NCBI GenBank assembly: GCA_964542315.1
Contig: CAZIUA010000071.1
Span: forward strand, 1-13,685
Source: UBA11524 sp964542315
GTDB taxonomy: Bacteria; Bacillota; Clostridia; Christensenellales; Aristaeellaceae
Length of the DNA: 13,685 bases
Direction: 5' to 3'
The notes below the pieces were generated by a model. The model was given only the letters and a program-made list of their open reading frames with translations, ran no database searches and was not told the origin of the DNA. Position 1 is the first letter of the stretch, and each line of letters begins with the position of its first letter. Below are positions 1-6,653 of this stretch, piece by piece. Made by a program: the position numbers and the translations under genes.

Positions 1-1120
1 CCGCATCGCCGGTCATGCCCTTCTTCAGCAGGGTGTAGGTGACCTTCAGGCTGCCGGCGAGCTTGCCGTCATAGGTCAGGGCCTCGTCGGAATAGAGAAG
101 CACCTGCGTGTCATAGCCGGCCATGCCGTCCACCTTCAGCCCGTTGCGGGTCTGGAAGGCGCGGATTGCGGCCACATCATCCGCCTTGCAGCGGCTGTCC
201 TTCGCGGAGGTGTAATAGCCCAGCTCCTCCAGGCGGGTCTGCAGGCGCAGCACGGATGCACCGGTCACGCCCTGCTTGACAAGGACGACATTCTCCTTGG
301 CGACGGGCGGATAAGCGGGTGCAGCGGTATTGGTGGCCGACGCGGACACCGACGGGGTGGCCAGGGGGACATAATCCGCCGCCAGCGCCAGGTAGGAGAA
401 CAGCACCTCATAAGTGCCGGTGCCGGCCACGCCATCCGCGGTGAGGCCATTCTTGATCTGGAACGCCTTCAGCGCGGCCACGCTCTTGGTGCCGAACTTG
501 CCGTCCGCCGTCCCCGCCAGGTATTTCAGCTCGATCAGCCGCTGCTGGACGAGCTTGGCATCATTGCCCTTGGAGCCGGAGCGAACGGTGGTTTTGGGCG
601 TCTCCATCGCCGGCGGCAGGGTGGGTGCGGGCGTGGGGGTGGGCGTCGCGGTTGCGGACGCCGCCAGGCCCTTGCCAAACAGCAATTCCTGCGTGTTGGC
701 GCCGCACACGCCGTCGGACTTCAGCCCGTTTTTGGTCTGGAACGCCTTCACCGCACTGGCGGTGGCGCTGTCATACGTTCCGCTGATCAGGCCGGTATAA
801 TATCCCAGCTCCTTCAGCCTGGTCTGGATGCTGCGCACGATAATGCCCTTGTCACCAGTGGTGACATTCAGCCCGTCCAGCGCGGGCAGGGTCTTCACAT
901 CCACCTTGCTGCCGCTGGCATTCACGGGCTTGCCGCTGAAGAGCAGCGCCTGCAGGTTTGCATCGGCATAGCCGGTGGTGGGCAGACTATTGGACTGCTG
1001 GAAGGCGATGACCGCCTGCGCCGTGGCAGAACCGTACACGCCGTCCGCCGTGCCGCGCAGGTACCCCAGCTCGATCAGGGCCTCCTGAAGGGCGATGACC
1101 TGATTGCCGTCCGAGCCGGA
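1..1120 (-). repeat. Tandem peptidoglycan-binding-like repeats, five seen
   Basis: Protein-level repeats of about 62 residues lie at nucleotides 935-1120, 674-859, 395-580, 89-280 and from about 28 to the left edge. They share an opening GxxGxxVxxLQ, a central ELGY followed by ADGxYG or a variant, and a closing AFQxxNGLxxDGxxGxxT. The copies differ clearly in sequence, so they are old duplications rather than a recent DNA repeat. The first copy is the most divergent in its last helix (SNSLPTTG instead of KNGLxxDG). The fourth has a damaged central loop (AKDSRCKADD) that lacks the usual DGxYG turn. Confidence 0.8.
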
Positions 1121-1714
1121 CTGGAGCAGCTGATAGCCGCTCGCGCTCTGGGAGGCATCCATGGTCGCGCCGGGCTTGGGGGTCGGGGTCGCCGCCACGA
1201 TGGTCGCCAGCTGGATGTAGCTCTTGGAAGCCCAGCCGGTGGTGCCGGCATAGGTGACATTCGCCCAGGAGCCGCTGATCTTGTTCACGGTGATCGTGGC
1301 ACCCTTGGGGATGGTGGTCAGGCGCTTGCCGGACGTGGAGGCAGACTGGCGCAGGTTGACATTGCCAGTGGCCACGGTGGTGTAGGGATAGCCCACCGCG
1401 GTGAAGCCGGAGGACGTCCCGGTGGAAGCGCCCGTGCCTTCGGTGACATACTGCTTGAAGACATAGCCGATCTTTCCATCATACTCGATCTGATAGAAAT
1501 TGCCCTTCGCGCCCAGCACCTTGACCTGATCCCCCTGGGGGATGCGGCGGATGACATTGGATTCGTAGGAGCTGGCCGTGCTGCGCATGTTCGTTTCCTT
1601 GTTGATGACGCCGTTGTAGGGATAGCTGGCTGCCATCGCCGCACCGACCGCCAGCACGATCACCAGCAGGACGGGCAGCAGCCGCTTCGGCTTCATTCGT
1701 TCCCAGATACGCAT
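1..1714 (-). CDS. Secreted SH3 / peptidoglycan-binding repeat protein (partial, C-terminus off the left edge)
   Basis: The frame is open from ATG 1714 to the left edge: 571 residues with no stop. GGAGG lies about 9 nt before the ATG. Residues 1-28 form a signal peptide: a basic start (KPKR at 8-11), a hydrophobic core (12-25) and a likely cleavage after AMA (26-28). Two bacterial SH3-like domains follow, at about 31-92 and 108-170; each has the N(M/V)R or NLR strand, a PxG turn and a GY or GW near its end. Next come peptidoglycan-binding-like repeats at about 199-260, 286-347, 379-440, 479-542 and a fifth starting near 563. Each has an LQxRLxELGYY-type helix, a DGxxGxxT pattern and an AFQxxNGL helix. 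Thr/Pro/Ser/Ala-rich linkers separate some of them (175-182, 355-373, 450-471). Non-catalytic wall binding is the known role of both domain types. A hydrolase domain (NlpC/P60, SleB or amidase) could lie in the unseen C-terminus. Confidence 0.9.
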   Translation of the reverse strand, partial: MRIWERMKPKRLLPVLLVIVLAVGAAMAASYPYNGVINKETNMRSTASSYESNVIRRIPQGDQVKVLGAKGNFYQIEYDGKIGYVFKQYVTEGTGASTGTSSGFTAVGYPYTTVATGNVNLRQSASTSGKRLTTIPKGATITVNKISGSWANVTYAGTTGWASKSYIQLATIVAATPTPKPGATMDASQSASGYQLLQSGSDGNQVIALQEALIELGYLRGTADGVYGSATAQAVIAFQQSNSLPTTGYADANLQALLFSGKPVNASGSKVDVKTLPALDGLNVTTGDKGIIVRSIQTRLKELGYYTGLISGTYDSATASAVKAFQTKNGLKSDGVCGANTQELLFGKGLAASATATPTPTPAPTLPPAMETPKTTVRSGSKGNDAKLVQQRLIELKYLAGTADGKFGTKSVAALKAFQIKNGLTADGVAGTGTYEVLFSYLALAADYVPLATPSVSASATNTAAPAYPPVAKENVVLVKQGVTGASVLRLQTRLEELGYYTSAKDSRCKADDVAAIRAFQTRNGLKVDGMAGYDTQVLLYSDEALTYDGKLAGSLKVTYTLLKKGMTGDA

Positions 1715-1776
1715 GATTGGAGTCCTCCGTAACTATGATCTATACAATAAATCAGATGATACAACATACCAGCTTT

Positions 1777-1806
1777 ATTGTACGTCATCCGGGCGCCCCT
1801 TGTCAA
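1777..1806 (-). promoter_or_regulatory. Sigma-A type promoter for the SH3/peptidoglycan-binding gene
   Basis: Read on the minus strand, a perfect -35 TTGACA (1801-1806) is followed by an 18-bp spacer and the -10 TACAAT (1777-1782). Transcription would begin near 1770, giving a leader of about 55 nt before ATG 1714. The match is good enough to call from sequence, but the start site is inferred. Confidence 0.7.
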
Positions 1807-1962
1807 TGAAAGTTGTAACATTTCCTCGCAAAAACGCCGGTTTTTCGGCGGAGGAAACCAGCATGGATGCCGCGCAGAAAGAGACGAAGTCCCTCCACCG
1901 GGAATTGGCATGATGAGAAAGGCGGGAACGGCGCATACTGCATGCGGAAGGAGGAATGCAAG

Positions 1963-2115
1963 ATGACAGAACGCCCGCATAAGCGATCCCGCGACCTGGT
2001 GGAAGCCATCATCGCCGAGCAGCGGCGGAAGGATCGCACGGATGTGCTCGGTTCCTACACCGGCGTGCCCTGGGATGAATGGGAAGAGCCGGTGCAGGAC
2101 GCGGATGACCTGTGA
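1963..2115 (+). CDS. 50-residue soluble protein, function unknown
   Basis: The start ATG at 1963 has AAGGAGG 8 nt upstream, which decides it over the in-frame ATG at 1942 that sits before the ribosome binding site. The product is small, charged and without a membrane segment: a basic N-terminus (TERPHKRSR), a helical acidic/basic middle (VEAIIAEQRRKDR) and a C-terminus with SYTGVPWDEWEEP and ending QDADDL. The SYTG...P.QDADDL tail resembles tails of short uncharacterised Firmicutes proteins as I remember them; this is not verified. It is the first gene of the PRC-barrel/YtxH-like/AI-2E operon and overlaps the next gene by 11 nt. No clear sigma-A promoter was found in the 248-bp gap before it. 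That gap also holds a 5-bp inverted repeat (CGCCG 1835-1839 / CGGCG 1846-1850) of unknown meaning. Confidence 0.7.
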   Translation: MTERPHKRSRDLVEAIIAEQRRKDRTDVLGSYTGVPWDEWEEPVQDADDL

Positions 2116-2566
2116 GGTGCGGCTGGGGCGGATCATTGGGCTGCCGGCAGTGTGCGGCGAAAAGGTGGTCGGCCATGTGGAACGCGCCATCCCCGATGCC
2201 GCCGGCGGACGCCTGCAGGGACTTGTCATCCGCCGCGGACTTGGCAGCGCCAAATGGGCTGATCAAAGCACCATCAGCGTGCTGGGGGATGTGTCCGTCA
2301 TTCTCGGTGCAAGACCCGTTCGCCTGCCGCGCGGCGAAGGCATGGCCCTGGGCGCCGTGAAGGATGAAAGCGGCCTGACCCTGGGCCGGGTGACGGATCT
2401 GTGGGTCTGCCCGGATTCTTTCGCCATCACCGCGCTGGAGATCACCCTGGGGCCGGTGGAAGACCTGCGCATCGGCCGGCGTACTGTGCGCCGGTGGACG
2501 CTCCACCCCGGTGCGGACGGTCCGCAGGTCGTCATTCCCCGGGAAGAATGGGAAGGAGGTTCGTAA
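2105..2566 (+). CDS. PRC-barrel domain protein (two lobes)
   Basis: This 153-residue soluble protein has two PRC-barrel-like lobes. The first spans about 8-72 (IGLPAVCGEKVVGHVE, then GLVIRRG and a strand-rich run to ARPVRLP). The second spans about 76-150 (LGAVKDESGLTLGRVTDLWV, then ITALEITLGPVEDL and a C-terminus VVIPREEW). The pattern of a conserved G-(K/R)-V or G-x-V strand followed by a hydrophobic strand ending in LE is typical of the fold, which in other proteins binds RNA, ribosomes, photosynthetic partners or division proteins. ATG 2105 overlaps the previous gene's stop by 11 nt, with a weak AGGA at 2096-2099, suggesting translational coupling. GTG 2117 in the same frame is a second possible start. 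The partner of this copy is unknown. The next gene begins one base after its stop. Confidence 0.82.
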   Translation: MTCEVRLGRIIGLPAVCGEKVVGHVERAIPDAAGGRLQGLVIRRGLGSAKWADQSTISVLGDVSVILGARPVRLPRGEGMALGAVKDESGLTLGRVTDLWVCPDSFAITALEITLGPVEDLRIGRRTVRRWTLHPGADGPQVVIPREEWEGGS

Positions 2567-2567
2567 A

Positions 2568-2717
2568 ATGGGCAAGATGATGGTCGGCTCCGCCATGGGG
2601 CTGATGGCTGGCATCGGGCTGATGATGTCCCCCATGGGACGCAGCATCCGCCGCGATGTGAACAAGGGCATGAGCAAGGCACGCCGCCTTGTTCGCAAGC
2701 TGGAACACATGAAATGA
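2568..2717 (+). CDS. 49-residue YtxH-like single-pass membrane peptide
   Basis: ATG 2568 has AAGGAGG (2553-2559) 8 nt upstream and lies one base after the previous stop. Residues 4-22 form a short Met/Gly-rich hydrophobic segment (MMVGSAMGLMAGIGLMM). A basic, amphipathic tail (25-49) is rich in Arg and Lys, as in RSIRRDVNKG and KARRLVRKLE. This matches the general YtxH-like layout of one N-terminal membrane helix and a charged cytoplasmic tail, although it is shorter than most members. The position between a PRC-barrel gene and an AI-2E membrane protein gene suggests a membrane adaptor or small subunit; that role is inferred. Confidence 0.75.
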   Translation: MGKMMVGSAMGLMAGIGLMMSPMGRSIRRDVNKGMSKARRLVRKLEHMK

Positions 2718-2733
2718 CAGGAGGCCGCCGGTT

Positions 2734-3753
2734 ATGGAAGGGATCAGGATCGCCGCCCATCGCCGGCGGCTGTTGCTATGGGGGACAGGCGCAGCGCTGG
2801 CAGCCTTCCTCCTGCGGGATGTGCTGCGCGCCCTGGGCATGCAGGTGCTGGCCGCATCGTTGCTGATGCTCTTTGCGCTGCCGGTCTGCCGCCTGCTGGA
2901 GAAGCGCCTTCCCGGCGGCATCGCGGCCTTCCTGGCCTTGCTGTCCCTGCTGGCGGCCGCGGCGGTGCTCTGCGTGGCGGCACTTCCACCGGTGATCCGC
3001 CAATTGCAGCAGCTGACCGTGCTGCTGCCCGGGCTGGCGGCGGATCTTCAGGCCGGTCTGCGGCAGGTCACCGCATGGCTGGATGCACGCGGCATCGACC
3101 TGGCGCCCCTGTGGGAGGGGCTGCTCGGCAAGGCCACCAACCTGGCTGGGAATATGGTCAGCCGTGCGGTGAGCGCAGCACGATCGGCGGTATCCGGGCT
3201 GAGCCAGATGCTGCTGTCGCCGTTGCTGGCCTTCTACCTCCTGCGGGACCGGCGGAAGCTCGCCGCCGCGATGACGCTCCTGCTGCCGGTGAAGGATCGC
3301 AGCCGGGGCGTCCGCGCGGCGCGGGAGATGCGCCGGGAGACCGCTGCCTACCTGCGCGGACAGCTGGTGCTCTCACTGGCGGTGGGCGGCATGACGGCGC
3401 TCGTGCTGGCACTGACCGGCACGCCGGGCTGGCTGCTGCTGGGTGCGTTGATGGCCGTGATGGAGCTGATCCCCTACATCGGGCCGGTAATCGCCGGTGC
3501 GCCTGCGGTGATGCTGGCGCTGCAGGGCGGCTGGGGGCATGCGCTGTGGACGCTGCTGCTGCTCATGGCGGTGCAGGAATTGGAGGGTGCCGTGCTTTCG
3601 CCGCGCCTGGTCGGCGATGCCACCGCACTGCATCCCATGGCGGTGCTGCTGCTGGTATCCGCCGGCGGCCTGATCGCCGGTACGCCGGGCATGGTGCTGG
3701 CGATTCCTGCGGTGGTGAGCATCCGCGGTGCGCTGCGCGGTTGGCGGACGTAG
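2734..3753 (+). CDS. AI-2E family (PerM-type) membrane protein
   Basis: The 339-residue polytopic membrane protein starts at ATG 2734 with AGGAGG 9 nt before it, 16 nt after the previous gene. Hydrophobic segments lie near 14-50, 62-84, 158-170, 209-229, 232-262 and 270-330. Family marks include LLSPLLAFYLLRD (160-172), the amphipathic AAYLRGQ (204-210), IPYIGPVIAGAPAV (246-259), QELEGAVLSPRLVG (281-294) and LHP (299-301) followed by GGLIAGTPGMVLAIPA. The family was named for autoinducer-2 export, but many members have other or unknown roles, including the sporulation protein YtvI and Na+/H+ or efflux functions. The substrate cannot be read from the sequence. It closes the operon begun at 1963, with a possible terminator immediately downstream. 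Confidence 0.92.
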   Translation: MEGIRIAAHRRRLLLWGTGAALAAFLLRDVLRALGMQVLAASLLMLFALPVCRLLEKRLPGGIAAFLALLSLLAAAAVLCVAALPPVIRQLQQLTVLLPGLAADLQAGLRQVTAWLDARGIDLAPLWEGLLGKATNLAGNMVSRAVSAARSAVSGLSQMLLSPLLAFYLLRDRRKLAAAMTLLLPVKDRSRGVRAAREMRRETAAYLRGQLVLSLAVGGMTALVLALTGTPGWLLLGALMAVMELIPYIGPVIAGAPAVMLALQGGWGHALWTLLLLMAVQELEGAVLSPRLVGDATALHPMAVLLLVSAGGLIAGTPGMVLAIPAVVSIRGALRGWRT

Positions 3754-3754
3754 C

Positions 3755-3780
3755 AAAACCGGCGGAATTCAGCGGTTTTT
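3755..3780 (+). terminator. Probable intrinsic terminator of the PRC-barrel/AI-2E operon
   Basis: A 7-bp stem (AAAACCG at 3755-3761 with CGGTTTT at 3773-3779) encloses an 11-nt loop and ends in five T residues (3776-3780). The T-run forms part of the stem and the loop is long, so the structure is weaker than the hairpin at 4723. Its position directly after the stop codon supports the call. Confidence 0.5.
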
Positions 3781-3792
3781 CGCGCGCCTTTC

Positions 3793-3822
3793 TTGACAGT
3801 CAAGCCCATTGCGTGCTAATAT
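3793..3822 (+). promoter_or_regulatory. Sigma-A type promoter for the Cys-rich/Fn3-like secreted protein gene
   Basis: A perfect -35 TTGACA (3793-3798), an 18-bp spacer and a -10 TAATAT (3817-3822) stand 40 nt before the start codon at 3862. Transcription probably begins near 3829. This indicates that the gene is transcribed separately from the AI-2E operon. Confidence 0.7.
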
Positions 3823-3861
3823 GTAGTTACCTGTCATGCCCGTGCGAAAGGAGTCCGTTCC

Positions 3862-4704
3862 ATGCGTATCAAGCCCGCCGTTCTTCTGCTGACGATGCTG
3901 ATGATCCTGCTGTCCGTCACCCCTGTGCTGGCGGAGACCTGCACCCTGTGCGGCGGTGAAGCCGCTGGCAGCACATACCTGTGCGCCGATTGCCTGACGG
4001 CGCTGCTGCGCAAGGAGGAAAGCCCCTCCACCATCGCAATCACTGAGATGCTCCCCAATGCGGATGGCTCCGTCACCCTCATCTGGGAGGACAGCGCCGC
4101 CAACGGTCCCTACACCGTGTATTATGAGCTGCTCGACCGCGCGCCGACGCCCTTCGGGTGGACGGCTGTCCGCGGCACTGAGTCCACCGCCGTCACCCTG
4201 ACGCAGCTCGTCCCCGGGGTGAGCTATGTCTTCACCGTGGCGGATGCCGCCGGCAACCGCACCAAGGCGAATTACTACGCCCCGGCCGCGAAGGATGGCA
4301 ACGAGATCGGCGCGAAGATCCGCATCCACACCAAGCTCATCAAGCCCAACAATGACGGCAAGGTGCTGGAATACCCCTGGCGCGTCCATGAATTCACCGA
4401 AGAAAACGGCTGGCAGCACGGCCTGTATGTCAAGCTGGCGTATTCCATGCTCCGCGCTGACCGCAACTACGCCTTCCGCCTGGCGGTGGAAGCCCCCAAC
4501 GGCTTCGCGGATGTGGTGTATTCCGGTTCGCTGACGCTGACCTACGGCAAGTCCGAAGTGCCTGCATGGGGCTTTGTGGAGATGGATGACTACTTCAGCT
4601 ACCTGACGCGGTATTACGGCGGCATCCCCACCGGTGAATACCTCGTCACGCTCTATTTCAACGGCCAGCAGATCTACACCACGTCCTTCGACGTGACCGA
4701 ATGA
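3862..4704 (+). CDS. Secreted protein with a CxxC-CxxC N-terminus and an Fn3-like domain
   Basis: ATG 3862 follows AAAGGAG with an 8-nt gap. Residues 1-24 form a signal peptide (basic RIK, a hydrophobic stretch, cleavage after VLA). The mature protein starts with a compact four-cysteine motif, C27-x2-C30-x10-C41-x2-C44, spaced like a small zinc ribbon or a pair of disulfides. About residues 56-142 have fibronectin type III character: a VTLIW strand, YTVYYEL, and TLTQLVPGVSYVFTVADAAGN, the usual L-x-PG-x-x-Y-x-F-x-V end of the fold. The C-terminal half (about 150-280) is beta-rich with many aromatics (YGKSEVPAWGFVEM, YYGGIPTGEYLVTLYFNG) and probably forms another sandwich domain. No membrane anchor or sortase motif is visible, so it is released or held by binding. 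A promoter and a strong terminator make it a single-gene unit. Its function is unknown. Confidence 0.85.
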   Translation: MRIKPAVLLLTMLMILLSVTPVLAETCTLCGGEAAGSTYLCADCLTALLRKEESPSTIAITEMLPNADGSVTLIWEDSAANGPYTVYYELLDRAPTPFGWTAVRGTESTAVTLTQLVPGVSYVFTVADAAGNRTKANYYAPAAKDGNEIGAKIRIHTKLIKPNNDGKVLEYPWRVHEFTEENGWQHGLYVKLAYSMLRADRNYAFRLAVEAPNGFADVVYSGSLTLTYGKSEVPAWGFVEMDDYFSYLTRYYGGIPTGEYLVTLYFNGQQIYTTSFDVTE

Positions 4705-4722
4705 CCCTCCGCATATGTCACA

Positions 4723-4751
4723 CCGCACCGAGCTATGGTGCGGGGTTTTTT
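4723..4751 (+). terminator. Intrinsic terminator
   Basis: A perfect 7-bp stem, CCGCACC (4723-4729) with GGTGCGG (4737-4743), has a 7-nt loop. It is followed by GG and six T residues (4746-4751), 18 nt after the stop of the secreted Fn3-like protein gene. This is a textbook intrinsic terminator. Confidence 0.88.
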
Positions 4752-4846
4752 GCTGCGCTCAGACCCGCAATGCAGGCTATCCGGGCGCATACAATGACCT
4801 GTCGTCCACGACGTCCCAAAGCATCACCTGCATGTCTATGTTGTCC

Positions 4847-4875
4847 TTGCATATCGGTGTCGTTTCAGGTATAAT
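4847..4875 (+). promoter_or_regulatory. Sigma-A type promoter for the flotillin gene
   Basis: The -35 TTGCAT (4847-4852), an optimal 17-bp spacer and a perfect -10 TATAAT (4870-4875) imply a start near 4882 and a leader of about 53 nt. The leader contains a small hairpin (GGCGG 4887-4891 with CCGCC 4898-4902, 6-nt loop). It lies well before the ribosome binding site at 4922 and has no U-tract, so it is not an obvious attenuator. The 118 bp between the preceding terminator and this promoter holds nothing else I can recognise. Confidence 0.78.
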
Positions 4876-4934
4876 CAAGTCAGAAAGGCGGAATTTCCCG
4901 CCCTGATGCAACGACAAAGATAAGGAGGTCCATC

Positions 4935-6431
4935 ATGCCCGGTTTTTCCACCGCTGTGATCATCGCCATCATCGTGGCCGTGTTCGCACTTATCATCTTC
5001 ATGTGCAACTACGTCAAGGTCCCGCCGAATGTGGCGCTGATCGTTTCCGGCCGCAAGCATAAGTACAAGGTGAAGGAATCGGACGGCAAAGTCTCCGTCA
5101 AGTCCTTCGGCTACCGCATCGTGCGCGGCGGCGCCACCTTCGTCATCCCCTTCTTCGAGCGCGTGGATAAGCTGAACCTGGGCATCATGCAGGTGGACAT
5201 CAAGACCACCCAGCCCGTGCCCAGCCAGGAATACATCGGCGTGCTGGTGGACGGCGTGGCCAACATCAAGATCGGTTCGGACGATGTGTCCGTCGCCACG
5301 GCGGCAGAGCAGTTCCTGGGCTGGAAGCAGCAGGAGATCGCTGCCGTCGCCATGCAGGTGCTGGAAGGCAACATGCGCGAGATCATCGGCCGCATGACCA
5401 TCTCCGACCTGGTGCAGAACCGCGATAAGTTCGCCAGCGAAACGCAGAACGCCGCCACCGCGGACATGCGCAACATGGGCCTGGAGATCGTCAACATCAC
5501 CATCCAGAATTTCTCTGATAACGATGGCGTGCTGGACACCCTGGCGGTGAAGAACATCGCCGAAAAGAAGCGCGATGCGGACATCGCCCGTGCCGAGGCC
5601 GAGCGCGACACCGTCATCCGCCAGTCCCTCGCCGATCAGGAGGGCAACAAGGCGCGCGCGGAAGCCAATGCCGCCATCGCTGAGCAGAACAAGGTGCTGG
5701 AGCTGCGCCGTGCGGAGTACCGCGCCGAGCAGGATCGCGCCAAGGCCGATGCCGACCTGGCCTATCAGGTGCAGCAGGAGAACGCCCGTAAGGCGCTGGA
5801 GACCGAGCGCGCTGCGGCTGAATTGATCCGCCTGCAGAAGGAGACCGAGCTCCAGGCGCAGCAGGTCCAGATCCAGCGCGAGAAGCTGTCCATCGAGGTG
5901 CGTGAACGCGCTGAAGCCGAGCGCGACGCGAAGATCGCCGCCGCTGAGGCCGAACGTCTGGTAACGCAGGCGCGCGCCGAGGCAGAGCTGTTCAAGGCCG
6001 AGAAGGAAGCCGAAGCCAATCTCGTTTCCGCCCAGCGCGAGGCCGAAGCCAAGTACATCCTGGCCCAGAAGGAAGCCGAAGCCATCCGCCTGAAGGGTGA
6101 AGCCGAGGCGGAAGCCATGCTCAAGAAGGCCGAAGCGATGAAGCAGTACGGCCAGGCCGCCATGATGCAGATGGTCATTGACAAACTGCCCGAAATGGCA
6201 AAGGCCGTGTCCGAGCCGCTGAGCAAGACCGACAAGATCATCCTGTTTGGCGAGGGCGGCGCAACGTCCATGGCGCGCGACACCGCAGGCACCATGCTCC
6301 AGACCTTCGAGGCCGTGAAGGACGCCGTCGGCCTGGACATCCCCGCCATGCTCAAGGACGTAAGCACCGGCGGTCTGGTAGGCCGCGCGGGCGGCAAGGC
6401 CGATGCGCCCGACGCCCCCAAGGCGGAATAA
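4935..6431 (+). CDS. Flotillin (SPFH/band 7 family, YuaG/FloT type)
   Basis: This 498-residue membrane scaffold protein starts at ATG 4935, six bases after AAGGAGG. Residues 6-26 form a membrane anchor (VIIAIIVAVFALIIFMC), followed directly by YVKVPPNVALIVSGR, the standard start of flotillins. The SPFH domain covers about 27-205 and includes RIVRGGATFVIPF, the VDGVANIKI strand and EGNMREIIGRMTI. About residues 205-415 are a long coiled coil rich in Ala, Glu, Lys and Arg, with repeated EAER, AEAE and QKEAEA units. The C-terminal tail (415-498) has a hydrophobic/Gly region and ends in a disordered ADAPDAPKAE. Length and tail match YuaG/FloT (about 500 residues) rather than the shorter FloA. Bacterial flotillins organise fluid or lipid-raft-like membrane zones, often with an NfeD-family partner. 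No NfeD gene is adjacent here; the gene after it encodes a DUF6440-like protein. Confidence 0.96.
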   Translation: MPGFSTAVIIAIIVAVFALIIFMCNYVKVPPNVALIVSGRKHKYKVKESDGKVSVKSFGYRIVRGGATFVIPFFERVDKLNLGIMQVDIKTTQPVPSQEYIGVLVDGVANIKIGSDDVSVATAAEQFLGWKQQEIAAVAMQVLEGNMREIIGRMTISDLVQNRDKFASETQNAATADMRNMGLEIVNITIQNFSDNDGVLDTLAVKNIAEKKRDADIARAEAERDTVIRQSLADQEGNKARAEANAAIAEQNKVLELRRAEYRAEQDRAKADADLAYQVQQENARKALETERAAAELIRLQKETELQAQQVQIQREKLSIEVRERAEAERDAKIAAAEAERLVTQARAEAELFKAEKEAEANLVSAQREAEAKYILAQKEAEAIRLKGEAEAEAMLKKAEAMKQYGQAAMMQMVIDKLPEMAKAVSEPLSKTDKIILFGEGGATSMARDTAGTMLQTFEAVKDAVGLDIPAMLKDVSTGGLVGRAGGKADAPDAPKAE

Positions 6432-6455
6432 ACCGGCACCGGAAAGGAGTCCGCG

Positions 6456-6635
6456 ATGTTCAACGATGACAAACGCTTTGAAAAAACCTACAGCCAGGGA
6501 ACAATGAGCACCATCGAGATCTGGGTGGACAGGGAAACGGGCGTGAACTATCTCTTTCGCACCAGCGGCTATGCCGGCGGACTGACTGTCCTGCTGGACA
6601 AGGACGGCAAGCCCGTCGTCACCCCGGTTCGGTAA
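6456..6635 (+). CDS. DUF6440-like small protein
   Basis: A 59-residue reading frame starts at ATG 6456 with AAAGGAG (6443-6449) six bases upstream, 24 nt after the flotillin stop. The sequence carries features I associate with DUF6440: KRFEK near the start, IEIWVDRETGVNYLF (20-34), then SGYAGGLTVLLDKDGKP (37-53). The pattern DxxTGVxYL...GYAGGLTxLxDxDGKPV is well known from short Clostridia proteins of unknown function. It has no signal peptide or membrane helix. Shared transcription with flotillin from the promoter at 4847 is likely, since no promoter or terminator is visible in between. Real coding status is strongly supported by the ribosome binding site and the family pattern despite the short length. 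Confidence 0.85.
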   Translation: MFNDDKRFEKTYSQGTMSTIEIWVDRETGVNYLFRTSGYAGGLTVLLDKDGKPVVTPVR

Positions 6636-6653
6636 ACCGTATTTTCACAGCAT

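Noticed and set aside
1911..1940. Possible sporulation (sigma-G-like) promoter before the PRC-barrel operon: TGATGA, 17 bp, CATACTG
   Set aside because: The -35 is poor and the predicted start would fall on or just before the ribosome binding site at 1949, leaving almost no leader. No other sporulation signal supports it.
2734..3753. Naming the AI-2E protein YtvI or an autoinducer-2 exporter
   Set aside because: The family motifs are shared by several functional groups and nothing in the sequence separates them; the broad family name is safer.
2778..3959. 393-codon plus-strand frame overlapping the AI-2E gene
   Set aside because: It is a second frame inside a confident membrane protein gene, rich in Gly/Ala/Arg/Asp, running across a terminator and promoter into the next gene.
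3769..4728. 319-codon minus-strand open frame opposite the Fn3-like secreted protein gene
   Set aside because: The plus-strand gene has a promoter, ribosome binding site, signal peptide and terminator. The antisense frame has no recognisable domain, and its coding path covers the terminator and promoter of its neighbours.
4715..4906. 63-codon frame between the secreted protein gene and flotillin
   Set aside because: It covers an intrinsic terminator and the flotillin promoter, has no ribosome binding site, and its translation has no recognisable pattern.
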